Positions 18,351-28,008 are shown, numbered from the stretch's first letter. The stretch: DNA of 64,000 bases from UBA868 sp016776875 (GCA_051201585.1 CP179198.1:1178001-1242000), one strand, 5' to 3'. The notes: generated by a model from the sequence alone, not told the origin. Translations and numbers: made by a program.

Positions 18351-19445
18351 ATGACCGGCAGCGTTTTCGGGACTCTTTTTCAGGTGAGTACTTTTGGCGA
18401 AAGTCATGGTCCGGCGCTCGGCTGTGTGATCGATGGATGTCCTCCCGGACTATCGATTTCGGCGTCCGATTTACAGAAAGACCTTGATCGGAGACGCCCG
18501 GGTCAATCCAAGTACACCACCCAGAGAAAAGAACCGGATCAAGTTGAGATCCTCTCGGGTGTGTTTGAGGGAACTACGACCGGGGCTCCAATCGCGTTAT
18601 TGATTCGGAACGAAGATCAACGTTCTCGAGACTATGACAAGATTAAAGATCAGTTTCGACCGGGTCACGCGGATTACACCTACCTCAAAAAATACGGCGT
18701 GAGGGATTATCGAGGGAGCGGGAGAGCATCGGCCCGTGAAACGGTCGCGAGAGTCGCCGCAGGCGCGGTTGCGCGGAAATATTTGCATGACAGCGCGGGA
18801 ATTTGTATTCGCGGCTGCCTGACCCAAATGGGTCCAATTGTTGCTGATTCCATTGACTGGCGCGTGGTGGAGTCTAACCCGTTCTTCTTCCCAGACCTGT
18901 CAAAAATAGACGAGATTGGTTCATTTATTGATCAGTTGCGGCGGGACGGAGACTCTATTGGCGCTCGGATTCTGGTGACCGCAGTAGATGTGCCTCCGGG
19001 ATTAGGGCAACCGGTTTTTGATCGGTTAGATGCTGATATTGCCGGGGCCATGATGTCAATTAATGCGGTGAAGGGTGTTGAAATCGGAGCGGGTTTTGAA
19101 AGCGTCACTCAGCGGGGAAGTGCTCATCGGGATGAAATCTCACCGCAAGGGTTCCTGAGTAATAACGCTGGAGGTGTTTTAGGAGGGATTTCAACGGGTC
19201 AGGAGATCCTTGCCTCTATCGCACTCAAACCGACATCCAGCATCCCCACGGTCGGTCAGACAGTTAAAGTCGATGGTTCCGCGGCAGAGGTTATCACGAC
19301 CGGCAGGCATGATCCCTGTGTAGGGATTCGGGCCGTCCCTATCGCTGAAGCGATGTTGGCGCTCGTGTTGATGGATCATTTCCTGCGTCAACGAGCGCTT
19401 GGTGTAAATCAAACACCGGGTCCTGATATTCCGGGGGCAGCGTAA
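18351..19445 (+). CDS. aroC: chorismate synthase
   Basis: AroC makes chorismate from EPSP using reduced FMN, the last shared step of aromatic amino-acid synthesis. Visible signatures are TFGESHGPALGCVIDGCPPG at the N-terminus, RRPGQSKYTTQR, DYRGSGRASARETVARVAAGA, and near the C-terminus RHDPCVGIRAVPIAEAM. At 364 residues the protein is complete. The ATG is preceded by CAGCAGGAATTTC. It is convergent with an unrecognised small gene whose stop lies 10 bp downstream. Confidence 0.97.
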   Translation: MTGSVFGTLFQVSTFGESHGPALGCVIDGCPPGLSISASDLQKDLDRRRPGQSKYTTQRKEPDQVEILSGVFEGTTTGAPIALLIRNEDQRSRDYDKIKDQFRPGHADYTYLKKYGVRDYRGSGRASARETVARVAAGAVARKYLHDSAGICIRGCLTQMGPIVADSIDWRVVESNPFFFPDLSKIDEIGSFIDQLRRDGDSIGARILVTAVDVPPGLGQPVFDRLDADIAGAMMSINAVKGVEIGAGFESVTQRGSAHRDEISPQGFLSNNAGGVLGGISTGQEILASIALKPTSSIPTVGQTVKVDGSAAEVITTGRHDPCVGIRAVPIAEAMLALVLMDHFLRQRALGVNQTPGPDIPGAA

Positions 19446-19455
19446 GCGGAGTTAT

Positions 19456-19839
19456 TCAGTACCGCGTTTCGAATTCAGGAATAGGGGTGGGGCTTTGATC
19501 AGCCGGCTTTGCATTTCTATCTTCATTCATAAGGACGAGGACGTGGCGTCCGATCGCCTCTAAAAGTTCTGCACCCGCTAGATCTAATGTGCCTTGTTTC
19601 TGATGGTTTTGTTTGACCCATCCAAGCGCATCTAGGGTTGGGAAAAGGGTAACCGGATCATCTATTTTTTGGCATCCGTTGTGCTTAAAAATCTCCTGCG
19701 CCGCTTGTCTCACAAGGTTTGGATAACTCGCTAGTGAGGTAACAATGCGTTCGGGAGCGTTCGTAGTCGGGTCCACGGGCAATAACGCTTTACCCAGATT
19801 TTTCTCGAGCATGACAAATAAATGGCGAAAATTGATCAT
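19456..19839 (-). CDS. unrecognised small protein
   Basis: I do not recognise this protein. With the ATG at 19839 it has 127 residues: a short hydrophobic-basic start, then a soluble, mostly helical-looking sequence with ASYPNLVRQAAQEIFKHN and GAELLEAIGRHVLVLM, and a Pro-rich polar end. No signal peptide, membrane helix or metal site is evident. The frame remains open upstream to 20019, but that part overlaps the leuC promoter and is probably not translated. The gene fills the space between aroC (convergent) and leuC (divergent), which favours a real gene, though the evidence is modest. Confidence 0.55.
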   Translation of the reverse strand: MINFRHLFVMLEKNLGKALLPVDPTTNAPERIVTSLASYPNLVRQAAQEIFKHNGCQKIDDPVTLFPTLDALGWVKQNHQKQGTLDLAGAELLEAIGRHVLVLMNEDRNAKPADQSPTPIPEFETRY

Positions 19840-19942
19840 GTTTCTTTTATTTTCGAGATTAGCCAAGGTGAGGATTCGAAATCCGATACTAACAGTGTAA
19901 GAGTAAAAAATTGAGCCCGGGACTATCGATTTGTGCCCCTCG

Positions 19943-19970
19943 TTGGAATTATCGAACGCTATGGTAAAAT
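19943..19970 (+). promoter_or_regulatory. sigma-70 promoter for leuC
   Basis: TTGGAA at 19943-19948 is followed after 16 bp by TAAAAT at 19965-19970, which has an upstream TGG like an extended -10. A G/C-rich stretch (CCGCCGCCC) follows immediately. The leuC start codon is 24 bp downstream. Confidence 0.5.
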
Positions 19971-19993
19971 CCGCCGCCCTCAGGAGAAGGAAT

Positions 19994-21397
19994 ATGACTG
20001 GAAAGACCCTATACGACAAACTTTGGAATCAGCATTTGGTTCGGGAAGCAGACGGCGGTGACGCATTAATTTATATTGATAGACAGCTTCTGCACGAGGT
20101 GACCTCCCCCCAGGCCTTTGCTGGCTTGCGCGACGCGAAACGAGTTCCTAGACGCCTGGCGGCCAATCTGGCCGTGGCTGATCATAATGTGCCGACAACG
20201 GATCGTCGCGCGGGGATTGATGATCCCATCGCTAAACTGCAAGTCGAGACACTCGATCGAAATTGCGCGGAATTTGGTATTACAGAATTCAACATGACCG
20301 ATCCCCGCCAGGGGATTGTGCATGTGGTCGGGCCCGAGCAAGGCATAACCCAGCCTGGAATGACGATTGTGTGTGGGGACTCCCATACCGCGACCCATGG
20401 CGCACTAGGGGCGTTAGCATTTGGAATTGGCACATCAGAGGTGGAACACGTTCTGGCAACCCAGTGCCTGATGGCGCGCAAAATGAAGAATATGCGAATT
20501 GTCTTGAATGGCGCTCTCGCTGAGGGCATGGCGTCAAAAGATATGATCCTTGCAGTAATTGGAGAAATCGGCACCTCGGGTGGCACGGGCTACACGATCG
20601 AATTTGCAGGGTCGGCGGTTGAAAACGCTTCGATGGAGGCGCGAATGACTTTATGCAACATGGCCATCGAGGCGGGCGCTCGTGCAGGCATTATCGCTGT
20701 AGACCAGAAGACGATTGATTATCTTCGCGGGCGGGCATATTCCCCGAGCGGAGATCAATTTGATCTCGCAGTTAAAGCGTGGCGTGAATTAGTTTCGGAT
20801 CCCGATGCGGTTTTCGACGCGGAACATGTGATTGATGTATCTGACTTGCGACCTCAAGTCACTTGGGGCACTTCTCCAGAAATGGTGGCGAGTGTCGACG
20901 ATGTGATCCCCGATCCGGCGGATGCGCCAGATGAGGGGAAGCGAGAGGGTTGGTCGCGGGCGTTGGATTACATGGCGCTTGAGCCGGGAACCCAAATTGG
21001 CTCAATTGAAGTTGATAAGGTTTTTATCGGCGCTTGCACGAATGGCAGAATCGAAGATCTTCGGGCGGCAGCCAATATTGCACGCGGTCGTCGGGTCGCT
21101 TCTAATATAAAGCAAGCCTTGGTTGTTCCAGGATCAGGCCTGGTAAAGAAACAGGCCGAAGAGGAAGGTCTTCATCAAATTTTTATTGATGCCGGATTTG
21201 AGTGGCGGGAACCTGGCTGCTCTATGTGTCTCGCGATGAATGCAGACCGTCTTGAGCCGGGTGAGCGTTGTGCAGCGACGTCAAACCGCAACTTTGAAGG
21301 GCGCCAGGGTTACGGGGGTCGCACCCATCTCGTTTCTCCTGCAATGGCAGCCGCAGCAGCAGTTGCGGGGCACTTTGCTGATCCAAACAAGTTATAG
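19994..21397 (+). CDS. leuC: 3-isopropylmalate dehydratase, large subunit
   Basis: LeuC with LeuD isomerises 2- to 3-isopropylmalate in leucine synthesis. It is an aconitase-family protein holding a [4Fe-4S] cluster. It has CGDSHTATHGALGALAFGIG, one cluster Cys in GACTNGRIEDL and two in PGCSMCLAMN. The C-terminus carries the usual TSNRNFEGRQGYGGRTHL. The ATG at 19994 is chosen because it follows AGGAGAAGG and starts TGKTLYDKLW, the usual N-terminus; the open frame upstream is non-homologous. Its 467 residues are normal. leuD follows after 11 bp. Confidence 0.97.
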   Translation: MTGKTLYDKLWNQHLVREADGGDALIYIDRQLLHEVTSPQAFAGLRDAKRVPRRLAANLAVADHNVPTTDRRAGIDDPIAKLQVETLDRNCAEFGITEFNMTDPRQGIVHVVGPEQGITQPGMTIVCGDSHTATHGALGALAFGIGTSEVEHVLATQCLMARKMKNMRIVLNGALAEGMASKDMILAVIGEIGTSGGTGYTIEFAGSAVENASMEARMTLCNMAIEAGARAGIIAVDQKTIDYLRGRAYSPSGDQFDLAVKAWRELVSDPDAVFDAEHVIDVSDLRPQVTWGTSPEMVASVDDVIPDPADAPDEGKREGWSRALDYMALEPGTQIGSIEVDKVFIGACTNGRIEDLRAAANIARGRRVASNIKQALVVPGSGLVKKQAEEEGLHQIFIDAGFEWREPGCSMCLAMNADRLEPGERCAATSNRNFEGRQGYGGRTHLVSPAMAAAAAVAGHFADPNKL

Positions 21398-21408
21398 GGG
21401 CGTGTGGC

Positions 21409-22059
21409 ATGAAAAAATTTATTAAGTACTCCGGCGTGGTTATCCCAATCAATAGAGATAACATTGATACGGATGCAATTATTCCAAAGCAATTTTTGAA
21501 GTCCGTTGAAAAATCTGGCTTCGGAGATAATTTGTTTGATGCTTGGCGGTACGAGGATCAGGGCGAGCCTGGCGCCAATTGCAGTGGTCGGCCGTTAAAT
21601 AAAGATTTTGTTCTAAATCGGAAGCCCTATCGAGACGGCTCATTTTTGCTTGCCAGGGAAAATTTTGGTTGCGGATCCTCTCGCGAACATGCGGTGTGGG
21701 CATTGCGCGACTTTGGTATTCGGACGGTAATTGCCGCGAGCTTTGCTGATATTTTTCACAATAACTGTTTTAAAAACGGAGTGCTGCCAATCGCACTTCC
21801 TTTAGCTGATATCGAGTGGCTGTTTGCAAGAGATGATGAGCAGGGCGCGTTCTCGATGGAAATCGATCTCGAACGTCAAGCGCTTACGTCTGAAGACGGT
21901 AACGTCTATCGTTTTGAGATTGATGAATTTAAGAAGCATTGCTTGATAGAGGGATTAGATGATATTGGACTAACCCTCCAGCATGAGTCGGATATCAGCA
22001 CCTACGAGGCGCGAAGGGCTAAAGAAGCCCCTTGGTTGTTTCCTGACTTTCAATCGTAA
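21409..22059 (+). CDS. leuD: 3-isopropylmalate dehydratase, small subunit
   Basis: LeuD is the swivel-domain partner of LeuC. Signatures are GVVIPINRDNIDTDAIIPKQ, ARENFGCGSSREHAVWAL (substrate phosphate and carboxylate loop) and the Phe-Asn-rich FHNNCFKNGVLPI. The 216 residues cover the whole family length. The spacing of 11 bp to leuC indicates one transcript. In many gammaproteobacteria leuB comes next, but here asd follows after 30 bp and leuB is not in the window. Confidence 0.97.
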   Translation: MKKFIKYSGVVIPINRDNIDTDAIIPKQFLKSVEKSGFGDNLFDAWRYEDQGEPGANCSGRPLNKDFVLNRKPYRDGSFLLARENFGCGSSREHAVWALRDFGIRTVIAASFADIFHNNCFKNGVLPIALPLADIEWLFARDDEQGAFSMEIDLERQALTSEDGNVYRFEIDEFKKHCLIEGLDDIGLTLQHESDISTYEARRAKEAPWLFPDFQS

Positions 22060-22089
22060 GTTTAAGCGCTCGATAGAAATACAAAGACT

Positions 22090-23112
22090 ATGATCACTGA
22101 GAAAGAATTGAATGTCGCGGTTGTCGGAGCCACCGGTGCGGTCGGCGAGACCATGATAAAAATTTTAGAGGAGCGTAATTTTCCTGTGACAAAACTGTTT
22201 CCGCTGGCGAGTGAAAAGTCGGTCGGCAAAGTGGTGATGTTTCGGGGAAAAGCAGTTAGGGTTCAGGCGCTTTCAACGTTTGATTTCGCCCAGGTTTCAT
22301 TTGGGCTGTTTTCAGCGGGAGGCAGTGTTTCGGCAGAGTATGCACCAAAGGCAGTTGAATCAGGATGCATCGTAATCGATAACACCTCACATTTTCGAAC
22401 AGATCCTGATATTCCGTTAGTGGTTCCTGAAGTTAATCCGCATGCATTACAGCGGCATTCGGGCCTTATTGCGAACCCAAACTGTTCAACGATTCAGATG
22501 GTTGTCGCCTTAAAACCATTGTATGACGCGGTGGGCATCAAGAGAATCAATGTGGCCACTTACCAAGCGGTCTCCGGTGCGGGACAAAGTGCGATTGAAG
22601 AATTGGCCGGCCAGACCGCTGATTTACTTAATGCAAAGCCGATCACGACCCGGGTGATGCCTAAACAGATCGCCTTTAATGCGATTCCACATATCGATAC
22701 CTTTCAAGAAAACGGATACACGCGAGAAGAAATGAAAATGGTTTGGGAGACCCAGAAAATCTTCGAAGACGATGAGATCGCAGTGAACCCAACGACAGTT
22801 CGAATCCCTGTTTTTTACGGCCATTCAGAGGCCGTGCATATCGAAACCCGTGACAAAATAACGGCAGAGCAAGCCCGGTCCCTGCTTGAAAATGCGCCCG
22901 GCGTCTGCGTTATCGATGATCGGCAACCTGGCGGTTATCCCACCGCTGTCACAGAGGCGGCAAGCTCAGACCCGGTTTTTGTGGGTCGAATTAGGGAAGA
23001 TATCTCGTGCGAACGTGGATTATGCCTGTGGGTAGTTGCTGATAATATCCGAAAAGGTGCCGCGCTAAACAGTATTCAGATTGCTGAGGCGGTGCAATCG
23101 ACCTTAAGATAG
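22090..23112 (+). CDS. asd: aspartate-semialdehyde dehydrogenase
   Basis: Asd reduces aspartyl phosphate to aspartate semialdehyde, feeding lysine, threonine, methionine and diaminopimelate. The NADP-binding VVGATGAVGETMIKIL starts at about residue 11. IANPNCSTIQMVVAL holds the catalytic Cys, ATYQAVSGAGQ follows, and VFYGHSEAVHIET holds the catalytic His. With 340 residues it resembles the Pseudomonas/Gram-positive type (about 340) more than the longer E. coli enzyme. The leuD-asd-fimV neighbourhood matches the pseudomonad leuCDB-asd-fimV locus minus leuB. Confidence 0.95.
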   Translation: MITEKELNVAVVGATGAVGETMIKILEERNFPVTKLFPLASEKSVGKVVMFRGKAVRVQALSTFDFAQVSFGLFSAGGSVSAEYAPKAVESGCIVIDNTSHFRTDPDIPLVVPEVNPHALQRHSGLIANPNCSTIQMVVALKPLYDAVGIKRINVATYQAVSGAGQSAIEELAGQTADLLNAKPITTRVMPKQIAFNAIPHIDTFQENGYTREEMKMVWETQKIFEDDEIAVNPTTVRIPVFYGHSEAVHIETRDKITAEQARSLLENAPGVCVIDDRQPGGYPTAVTEAASSDPVFVGRIREDISCERGLCLWVVADNIRKGAALNSIQIAEAVQSTLR

Positions 23113-23248
23113 AAGCGCGAAAGCCCTCTCTCCCTACCTTTGCGTATCGATCAATTCAAGCGCCCCACAGGCACCTTCCGGGTTCTGAGAGGTGTCATGA
23201 TCGCTTTTTCGACAGCCTGGATAAATTAAACAAGCTCTAATTCCTGCA

Positions 23249-23277
23249 TTGGTTCAAGGCTGCTGTCCTCCTATAAT
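23249..23277 (+). promoter_or_regulatory. candidate sigma-70 promoter for fimV
   Basis: A perfect TATAAT lies at 23272-23277, with TTGGTT 17 bp upstream at 23249-23254. Transcription would begin near 23284, about 65 bp before the preferred fimV start. It lies in the 170-bp gap after asd, which otherwise shows nothing I can assign. Confidence 0.45.
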
Positions 23278-23349
23278 GGACCGATGACGCCGACCCACTT
23301 TTTACTCGTAGCGCTTTCGCTTTGTTCGAGACCGACGATTGAACTGTCG

Positions 23350-25905
23350 ATGAAAAATATGCGAACGGCTTTGCTGATCGGGTTCTGTTCCGCGTTTAGC
23401 GTTTCTGCAAATGCATTTGTACTTGGCTCGATCGAAGTGGAGTCGAATCTATACGAGCCTCTGGCCGCGAAAATTTCCGTGTCAGAACTATCTGCCGAAA
23501 TCTCTGATGACCTCGTCGTTGCGCTAGCGTCACGCGAGGCGCACCAAGCGGGAGGTATCGTCTATGACGAAATTCTAGGAGAGTTTGAATTTTCGCTTGA
23601 TTCGTCGAATCAACCATCTTTTATCCATATTCATACCGACAGGGCTTTATCGCTGCCATTTATTCGTTTTCTGGTGCAACTCACCTCGGGCGAGCAGCAG
23701 GTATTTCGGGATTACACCATCATGTTGGATCCCGTTGTCATTAACGATTCAACTCCTATCCGGACGGGAAGCGAAGCGATAGCCGCGGATCTCGCCTTAT
23801 TGTATCCAGGTGATAGGTTTGGTCCCGTCGAAAGAGGCGATACGTTAATGCAGATTGCGCGTTCGATTGAGGTGTCATCCGTGATTTCCGTAAAGCAGAA
23901 GATGGTTGCGTTGATCGATGAGAATCCTGACGCTTTTATAGACGGTAATATGAATTTGATACGGCAGGGGGCGATCCTTCGAATACCTTCTGAGCGATCA
24001 ATGGGGGCGTTGGATAAAAACGAAGTCGCAGAGATTTATGAAACGCAGTTGCTCACATGGACCCAACGCGCTCCCCAGTACGACGACGAGTCATCATCAA
24101 CCGAGGGTTGGACTGCCACCGATTCAACATTTCCTGACGCCGACGAGTCTGCAGTGACGGGACAAAGTTATGTGCTTCGGATTGTGTCTCCGATTGAGGG
24201 AGCGGTGCCAGCTGTAGACCCAATATCGACCGGGAGCACGCTCGTCAACGACGCGACCGAGTCGTTGTCGGTGACATCGATTGCGTCAACCCGCCTTGAT
24301 GCGACAGAAGTGCAGCAAAATCAGCAAGTGGATGATTTGAGTAATCGGCTTTCGGCAGTCGAAGAAGCATTTGCATCGAAGACGGTAGAAAACGCCACCC
24401 TTAATCGTCAAATCGGTCTGCTTGAGTCCCAGCTTGAAAAGACGATGAAATTAATTGAGCTTCAAGAGTCGCAGCTGGCACTTGCCCAAAAACAACTCGA
24501 TGAAATGACGGAACGCCAGGCAGCGGAAAGGCAGAAGACCAATCTGGTGGCGCCAGATACCTTATCAAATGATTCAAATGCGATGGATGCCCAAGAGGTT
24601 CCCGTTGCAAAAAATATCGTCGAAGACGGTTCGGGCGATCACAATAATCAGCCTTCGGATAGTTCAGACACGGCAATTACAACAGCGCAATCGATAGAGC
24701 CGGATAGTCAGTTAGCGAGCGCAGCAGATACTAAAATCGCGCCTGCTGCGCCGTGGCGCGACCCTAAGCAGACTTTGGATTGGATGAAAGATCGTGCGAT
24801 CTGGCTTTACGGGCTAGCGGGTACCATGATTAGTGCGGGATTGAACGTTGTGGAGGGCAATACAGGGTCTCTGTTAATGGATGACTCAGCGGTATCATTC
24901 GGACTGCTGGTAATCGTGCTTTTGTTGATACTGTGGTTAATTCGTCGACGGCGCGCTCACCGATATTTGTTGTCGGATTCCGAGGCGGCCAGGGTCCCTA
25001 GCGCGGGGCGTCGTTCGGTATTTCAGGACTCGGTTCCAGGTGACTCCCAGAGTTCTCAGCCCGTTGTGCCAACGGTTGTCGAAGATAGTATTGGCGCAGG
25101 TTTTGTGACTGAATTAGAGACGCAAAGGGGGGTTGCGGTCACAAGCGACGAGGTTGACCCTCTTACAGAAGCAGAGATTTACATCGCTTATGGTCGGGCG
25201 AGCCAGGCAGAGAAAACCCTACGTGACGCAATTAATCGATTTCCGAGTCGCGTCGAGCTCAAACTAAAGTTGTTAGAGGCTCTCCAAACACTCGATAAAT
25301 CAGTAGAATTTGACGAGCTGATGACCGGCTTGATTCAAGAGGTTGATAAAGACTCGGCTGAGTTCGCTCATCTGCAGGCGCTATCAAAAAAAATCAAAGC
25401 GGTGGGCGATCCGACCTCTGAAACATCTCGGAATCCTGTTGCTGTTGATTCACTTTCGCCATTGGAAATTGCCTCTGCGGCAGTCGAGGAGAATTCATCC
25501 CGACCCCAATCTCCAAAAATGGACCTTCAAGAGATTGAGTTTGAGATTGAGAGTGTCAGTGAAATCCGGGACAGTGCGTTGATGCCAGCGCAAAGTCGAA
25601 CCGGTAGCGATGATGCGGGACTGGAATCCGGAGAGGGCGATTTTAGTTTTGAAATTGACTCAGATGTGGAGCCCGATGAGGTGATATCTTTTGAAACCTT
25701 GAGTGAGGCGTCAAAGCATAGCGACGAAGATCTTGATCGCCTCGTTTTAATAGATGAAACGGAGACCTCTGATCAGCTCGATCTCGCTCAAGCCTGTATT
25801 CAAATCGGAGACGAGGAAGGCGCGCGCCGCATCCTTCAAACATTAATCGATGGCGAGGATAAAGAGAGCGCGGAAAAGGCGTTTCAGATCCTTAAGACGC
25901 TTTAA
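23350..25905 (+). CDS. fimV: FimV-family polar hub protein
   Basis: FimV is a peptidoglycan-binding inner-membrane protein that organises the cell pole and type IV pili in pseudomonads. The start at 23350 gives a signal peptide ending near SANA; the FimV N-terminal domain follows at FVLGSIEVES. A LysM-like segment is PVERGDTLMQIARSIE. A coiled coil (ETVENATLNRQIGLLESQL region) precedes one transmembrane helix (FGLLVIVLLLILWLI, then RRRR). The cytoplasmic part is acidic and contains TPR-like AYGRASQAEKTLRDAI and the C-terminal FimV motif LDLAQACIQIGDEEGAR. About 851 residues. An earlier ATG at 23284 is in frame but would bury the signal peptide. Confidence 0.9.
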   Translation: MKNMRTALLIGFCSAFSVSANAFVLGSIEVESNLYEPLAAKISVSELSAEISDDLVVALASREAHQAGGIVYDEILGEFEFSLDSSNQPSFIHIHTDRALSLPFIRFLVQLTSGEQQVFRDYTIMLDPVVINDSTPIRTGSEAIAADLALLYPGDRFGPVERGDTLMQIARSIEVSSVISVKQKMVALIDENPDAFIDGNMNLIRQGAILRIPSERSMGALDKNEVAEIYETQLLTWTQRAPQYDDESSSTEGWTATDSTFPDADESAVTGQSYVLRIVSPIEGAVPAVDPISTGSTLVNDATESLSVTSIASTRLDATEVQQNQQVDDLSNRLSAVEEAFASKTVENATLNRQIGLLESQLEKTMKLIELQESQLALAQKQLDEMTERQAAERQKTNLVAPDTLSNDSNAMDAQEVPVAKNIVEDGSGDHNNQPSDSSDTAITTAQSIEPDSQLASAADTKIAPAAPWRDPKQTLDWMKDRAIWLYGLAGTMISAGLNVVEGNTGSLLMDDSAVSFGLLVIVLLLILWLIRRRRAHRYLLSDSEAARVPSAGRRSVFQDSVPGDSQSSQPVVPTVVEDSIGAGFVTELETQRGVAVTSDEVDPLTEAEIYIAYGRASQAEKTLRDAINRFPSRVELKLKLLEALQTLDKSVEFDELMTGLIQEVDKDSAEFAHLQALSKKIKAVGDPTSETSRNPVAVDSLSPLEIASAAVEENSSRPQSPKMDLQEIEFEIESVSEIRDSALMPAQSRTGSDDAGLESGEGDFSFEIDSDVEPDEVISFETLSEASKHSDEDLDRLVLIDETETSDQLDLAQACIQIGDEEGARRILQTLIDGEDKESAEKAFQILKTL

Positions 25906-25953
25906 CGGCGCGCTGTATCGAGGGGATGACTGGACCTAGGTTTTGGGCCCAAT

Positions 25954-26781
25954 TTATATAGAATCTGCGGCGAGAGATTGGACCAGCGAAATAACGCGCT
26001 CTACAAGTTCTGCCTTTGGCTGCCCATTTGCGTCGAGATGTTGCTCAATTTCGTTAACGATCGCGGATCCCACGACTACGCCTTCCGCAATATTTCCAAT
26101 TTCTTTGACTTGCTCGCGGGTTTTGATGCCGAAGCCAACGGCCACGGGAAGATCCGATTTTGATTTAATTTGTTGGACTGCTTTTTCTATTGAGGCCGCA
26201 GCTGCTGATTGCGTGCCCGTTATTCCAGCAATCGAAACGTAGTAGACAAACCCGCTACTATTGGCAAGTACATCGCTTAAACGACCCGTATCGGTTGTTG
26301 GGGTCACCAGCCTAATCCAGTGAAGTCCTGCGGTTCGAGCCGGATCACAAAGTTCGTCATCCTCTTCAGGGGGTAGGTCCACCATAATCAGACCATCAAC
26401 CCCGGCGCTTGCTGCATCGTTAACAAATTGAGTGGTGCCATATTGATAGATAGGGTTGAAGTACCCCATCAAAATCAGAGGGGTGGTTTGATTTTTTTCC
26501 CGAAATGATCTGACCATTTCGAGAGTTGCGCGAAGTGATCCGCCGTTCGCCAATGATCGTAAGCTCGCGGCCTGGATCGCCGGCCCGTCAGCCATGGGAT
26601 CCGAAAAAGGCATCCCGATCTCGATAATGTCCGCACCCGCGGATGGCAGCCGATGGAGAATCTCTAGACTGGTTTGCAGGTTCGGATCGCCCGCTGTGAT
26701 GAACGTGACAAGACCTGCCCTGTGTTCTTTGGAGAGGCGGCTAAACGTCGACGCGATTCTGTCCGTTTTTTTACCGCTCAT
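25954..26781 (-). CDS. trpA: tryptophan synthase, alpha subunit
   Basis: TrpA cleaves indole-glycerol phosphate to indole. The TIM-barrel motifs are TFITAGDPNLQTSLEIL, IEIGMPFSDPMADGPAIQAA with the catalytic Glu and Asp, and the phosphate-binding VGFGIKTREQV and GVVVGSAIV. Its 275 residues are normal. The ATG overlaps the trpB stop by 4 bp, so synthesis of the two subunits is coupled. The pair lies on the minus strand between fimV and truA; in pseudomonads trpB and trpA follow trpF on the same strand. Convergent with fimV, 48 bp apart. Confidence 0.96.
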   Translation of the reverse strand: MSGKKTDRIASTFSRLSKEHRAGLVTFITAGDPNLQTSLEILHRLPSAGADIIEIGMPFSDPMADGPAIQAASLRSLANGGSLRATLEMVRSFREKNQTTPLILMGYFNPIYQYGTTQFVNDAASAGVDGLIMVDLPPEEDDELCDPARTAGLHWIRLVTPTTDTGRLSDVLANSSGFVYYVSIAGITGTQSAAAASIEKAVQQIKSKSDLPVAVGFGIKTREQVKEIGNIAEGVVVGSAIVNEIEQHLDANGQPKAELVERVISLVQSLAADSI

Positions 26782-28008
26782 ATTTTTACTCCGAGCGATT
26801 CAGCGATGGTGAAAATGTCCTTGTCACCGCGACCACATAGATTCATTACAAGAATTTGCTCTCGATCCATCTCAGGCGCAAGTTTAACAACGTGAGCAAG
26901 AGCATGGGCTGGCTCCAGCGCGGGAATGATCCCTTCAGTTCGACAACAAAGCTGGAATGCTTCGAGCGCTTCTTCATCGGTTACGGAGACATATTCAACC
27001 CTCCCTTGATCATGGAGCCACGCGTGTTCTGGACCAATGCCAGGATAGTCAAGACCCGCGGAGATTGAGTGTGCGTCAGTGATCTGCCCGTCTTCGTTCT
27101 GCAGCAAGTAAGTACGATTCCCGTGCAACACCCCTGGGTTACCTCCCGTCAAAGAGGCTGCATGTTTGTCAGTATCGACCCCGAGTCCGCCAGCCTCGAC
27201 CCCAATAATCCTCACGTTTTCATCCAAAAATGGATGAAAAAGGCCCATCGCATTTGATCCTCCACCGATGCAGGCAACCAGGGCATCCGGTAGACGTCCT
27301 TCCGCCAGTTCTATCTGTTCTCGAGTCTCCACGCCGATCACACTCTGGAAGTCGCGAACCATCATCGGGTAGGGATGAGGACCTGCGACCGTGCCGATAA
27401 TGTAGAAGGTGTTTTCAACGTTTGCCACCCAATCGCGAAGCGCATCATTCATGGCGTCTTTTAACGTGCCAGTGCCGCTGGTCACGGGAATGACTTCAGC
27501 CCCTAGTAACTTCATTCGAAAAACGTTGGGCGCTTGGCGTTCGATATCAGTTGCCCCCATGTAAACGACACAAGGTAAATCGAATAGTGCACATACCGTT
27601 GCGGTTGCAACTCCATGCTGTCCCGCACCCGTTTCGGCAATAATTCGTGTTTTTCCCATTCGTTTGGCGAGAAGGATTTGTCCCAACGTGTTATTAATTT
27701 TGTGAGCGCCGGTATGATTGAGCTCATCTCGTTTAAAATAAATCTTCGCTCCGCCAAGGTGCTCCGTAAGGCGTTCTGCAAAGTAAAGTGGGCTAGGTCG
27801 GCCGATATAGTGGGCCGCGTAATAATCAAAGTCTGCCTGAAAGGAGGTAGAGTTTTTTGCTTGGGCGTAAGCTTGCTTCTAACTCCAGAATCAATGGCAT
27901 TAAAGTTTCGGCAACAAAACGTCCGCCAAAAATACCAAAATGTCCGCGCTCATCGGGTCCGCTTCGATAGGATTCAAGCGGGGCGTTGTTCGTATTATTT
28001 AAAGACAT
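26778..28008 (-). CDS. trpB: tryptophan synthase, beta subunit (frame-disrupted)
   Basis: TrpB condenses indole with serine using PLP. The N-terminal frame has SGPDERGHFGIFGGRFVAET. The following frame carries YIGRPSPLYFAERL, HTGAHKINNTLGQ with the PLP lysine, AETGAGQHGVATAT, GGGSNAMGLF and NLCGRGDKDIF. The frames meet at AAGCTT, with AGCT at 27870-27873. Removing one base gives a continuous chain of about 409 residues, a normal length. The sequence resembles the type common in alphaproteobacteria and some gammaproteobacteria (GPDERGHFG, IYFKRDELNHTG) more than the E. coli type. Divergent from truA. Confidence 0.94.

Noticed and set aside
19840..20019. N-terminal extension of the small protein before leuC
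   Set aside because: It would overlap the leuC promoter and start inside leuC, and it has no ribosome-binding site.
27512..27829. 105-residue minus-strand ORF
   Set aside because: It lies in a different frame within trpB, whose homologous sequence reads through the same bases once the AAGCTT lesion is repaired.
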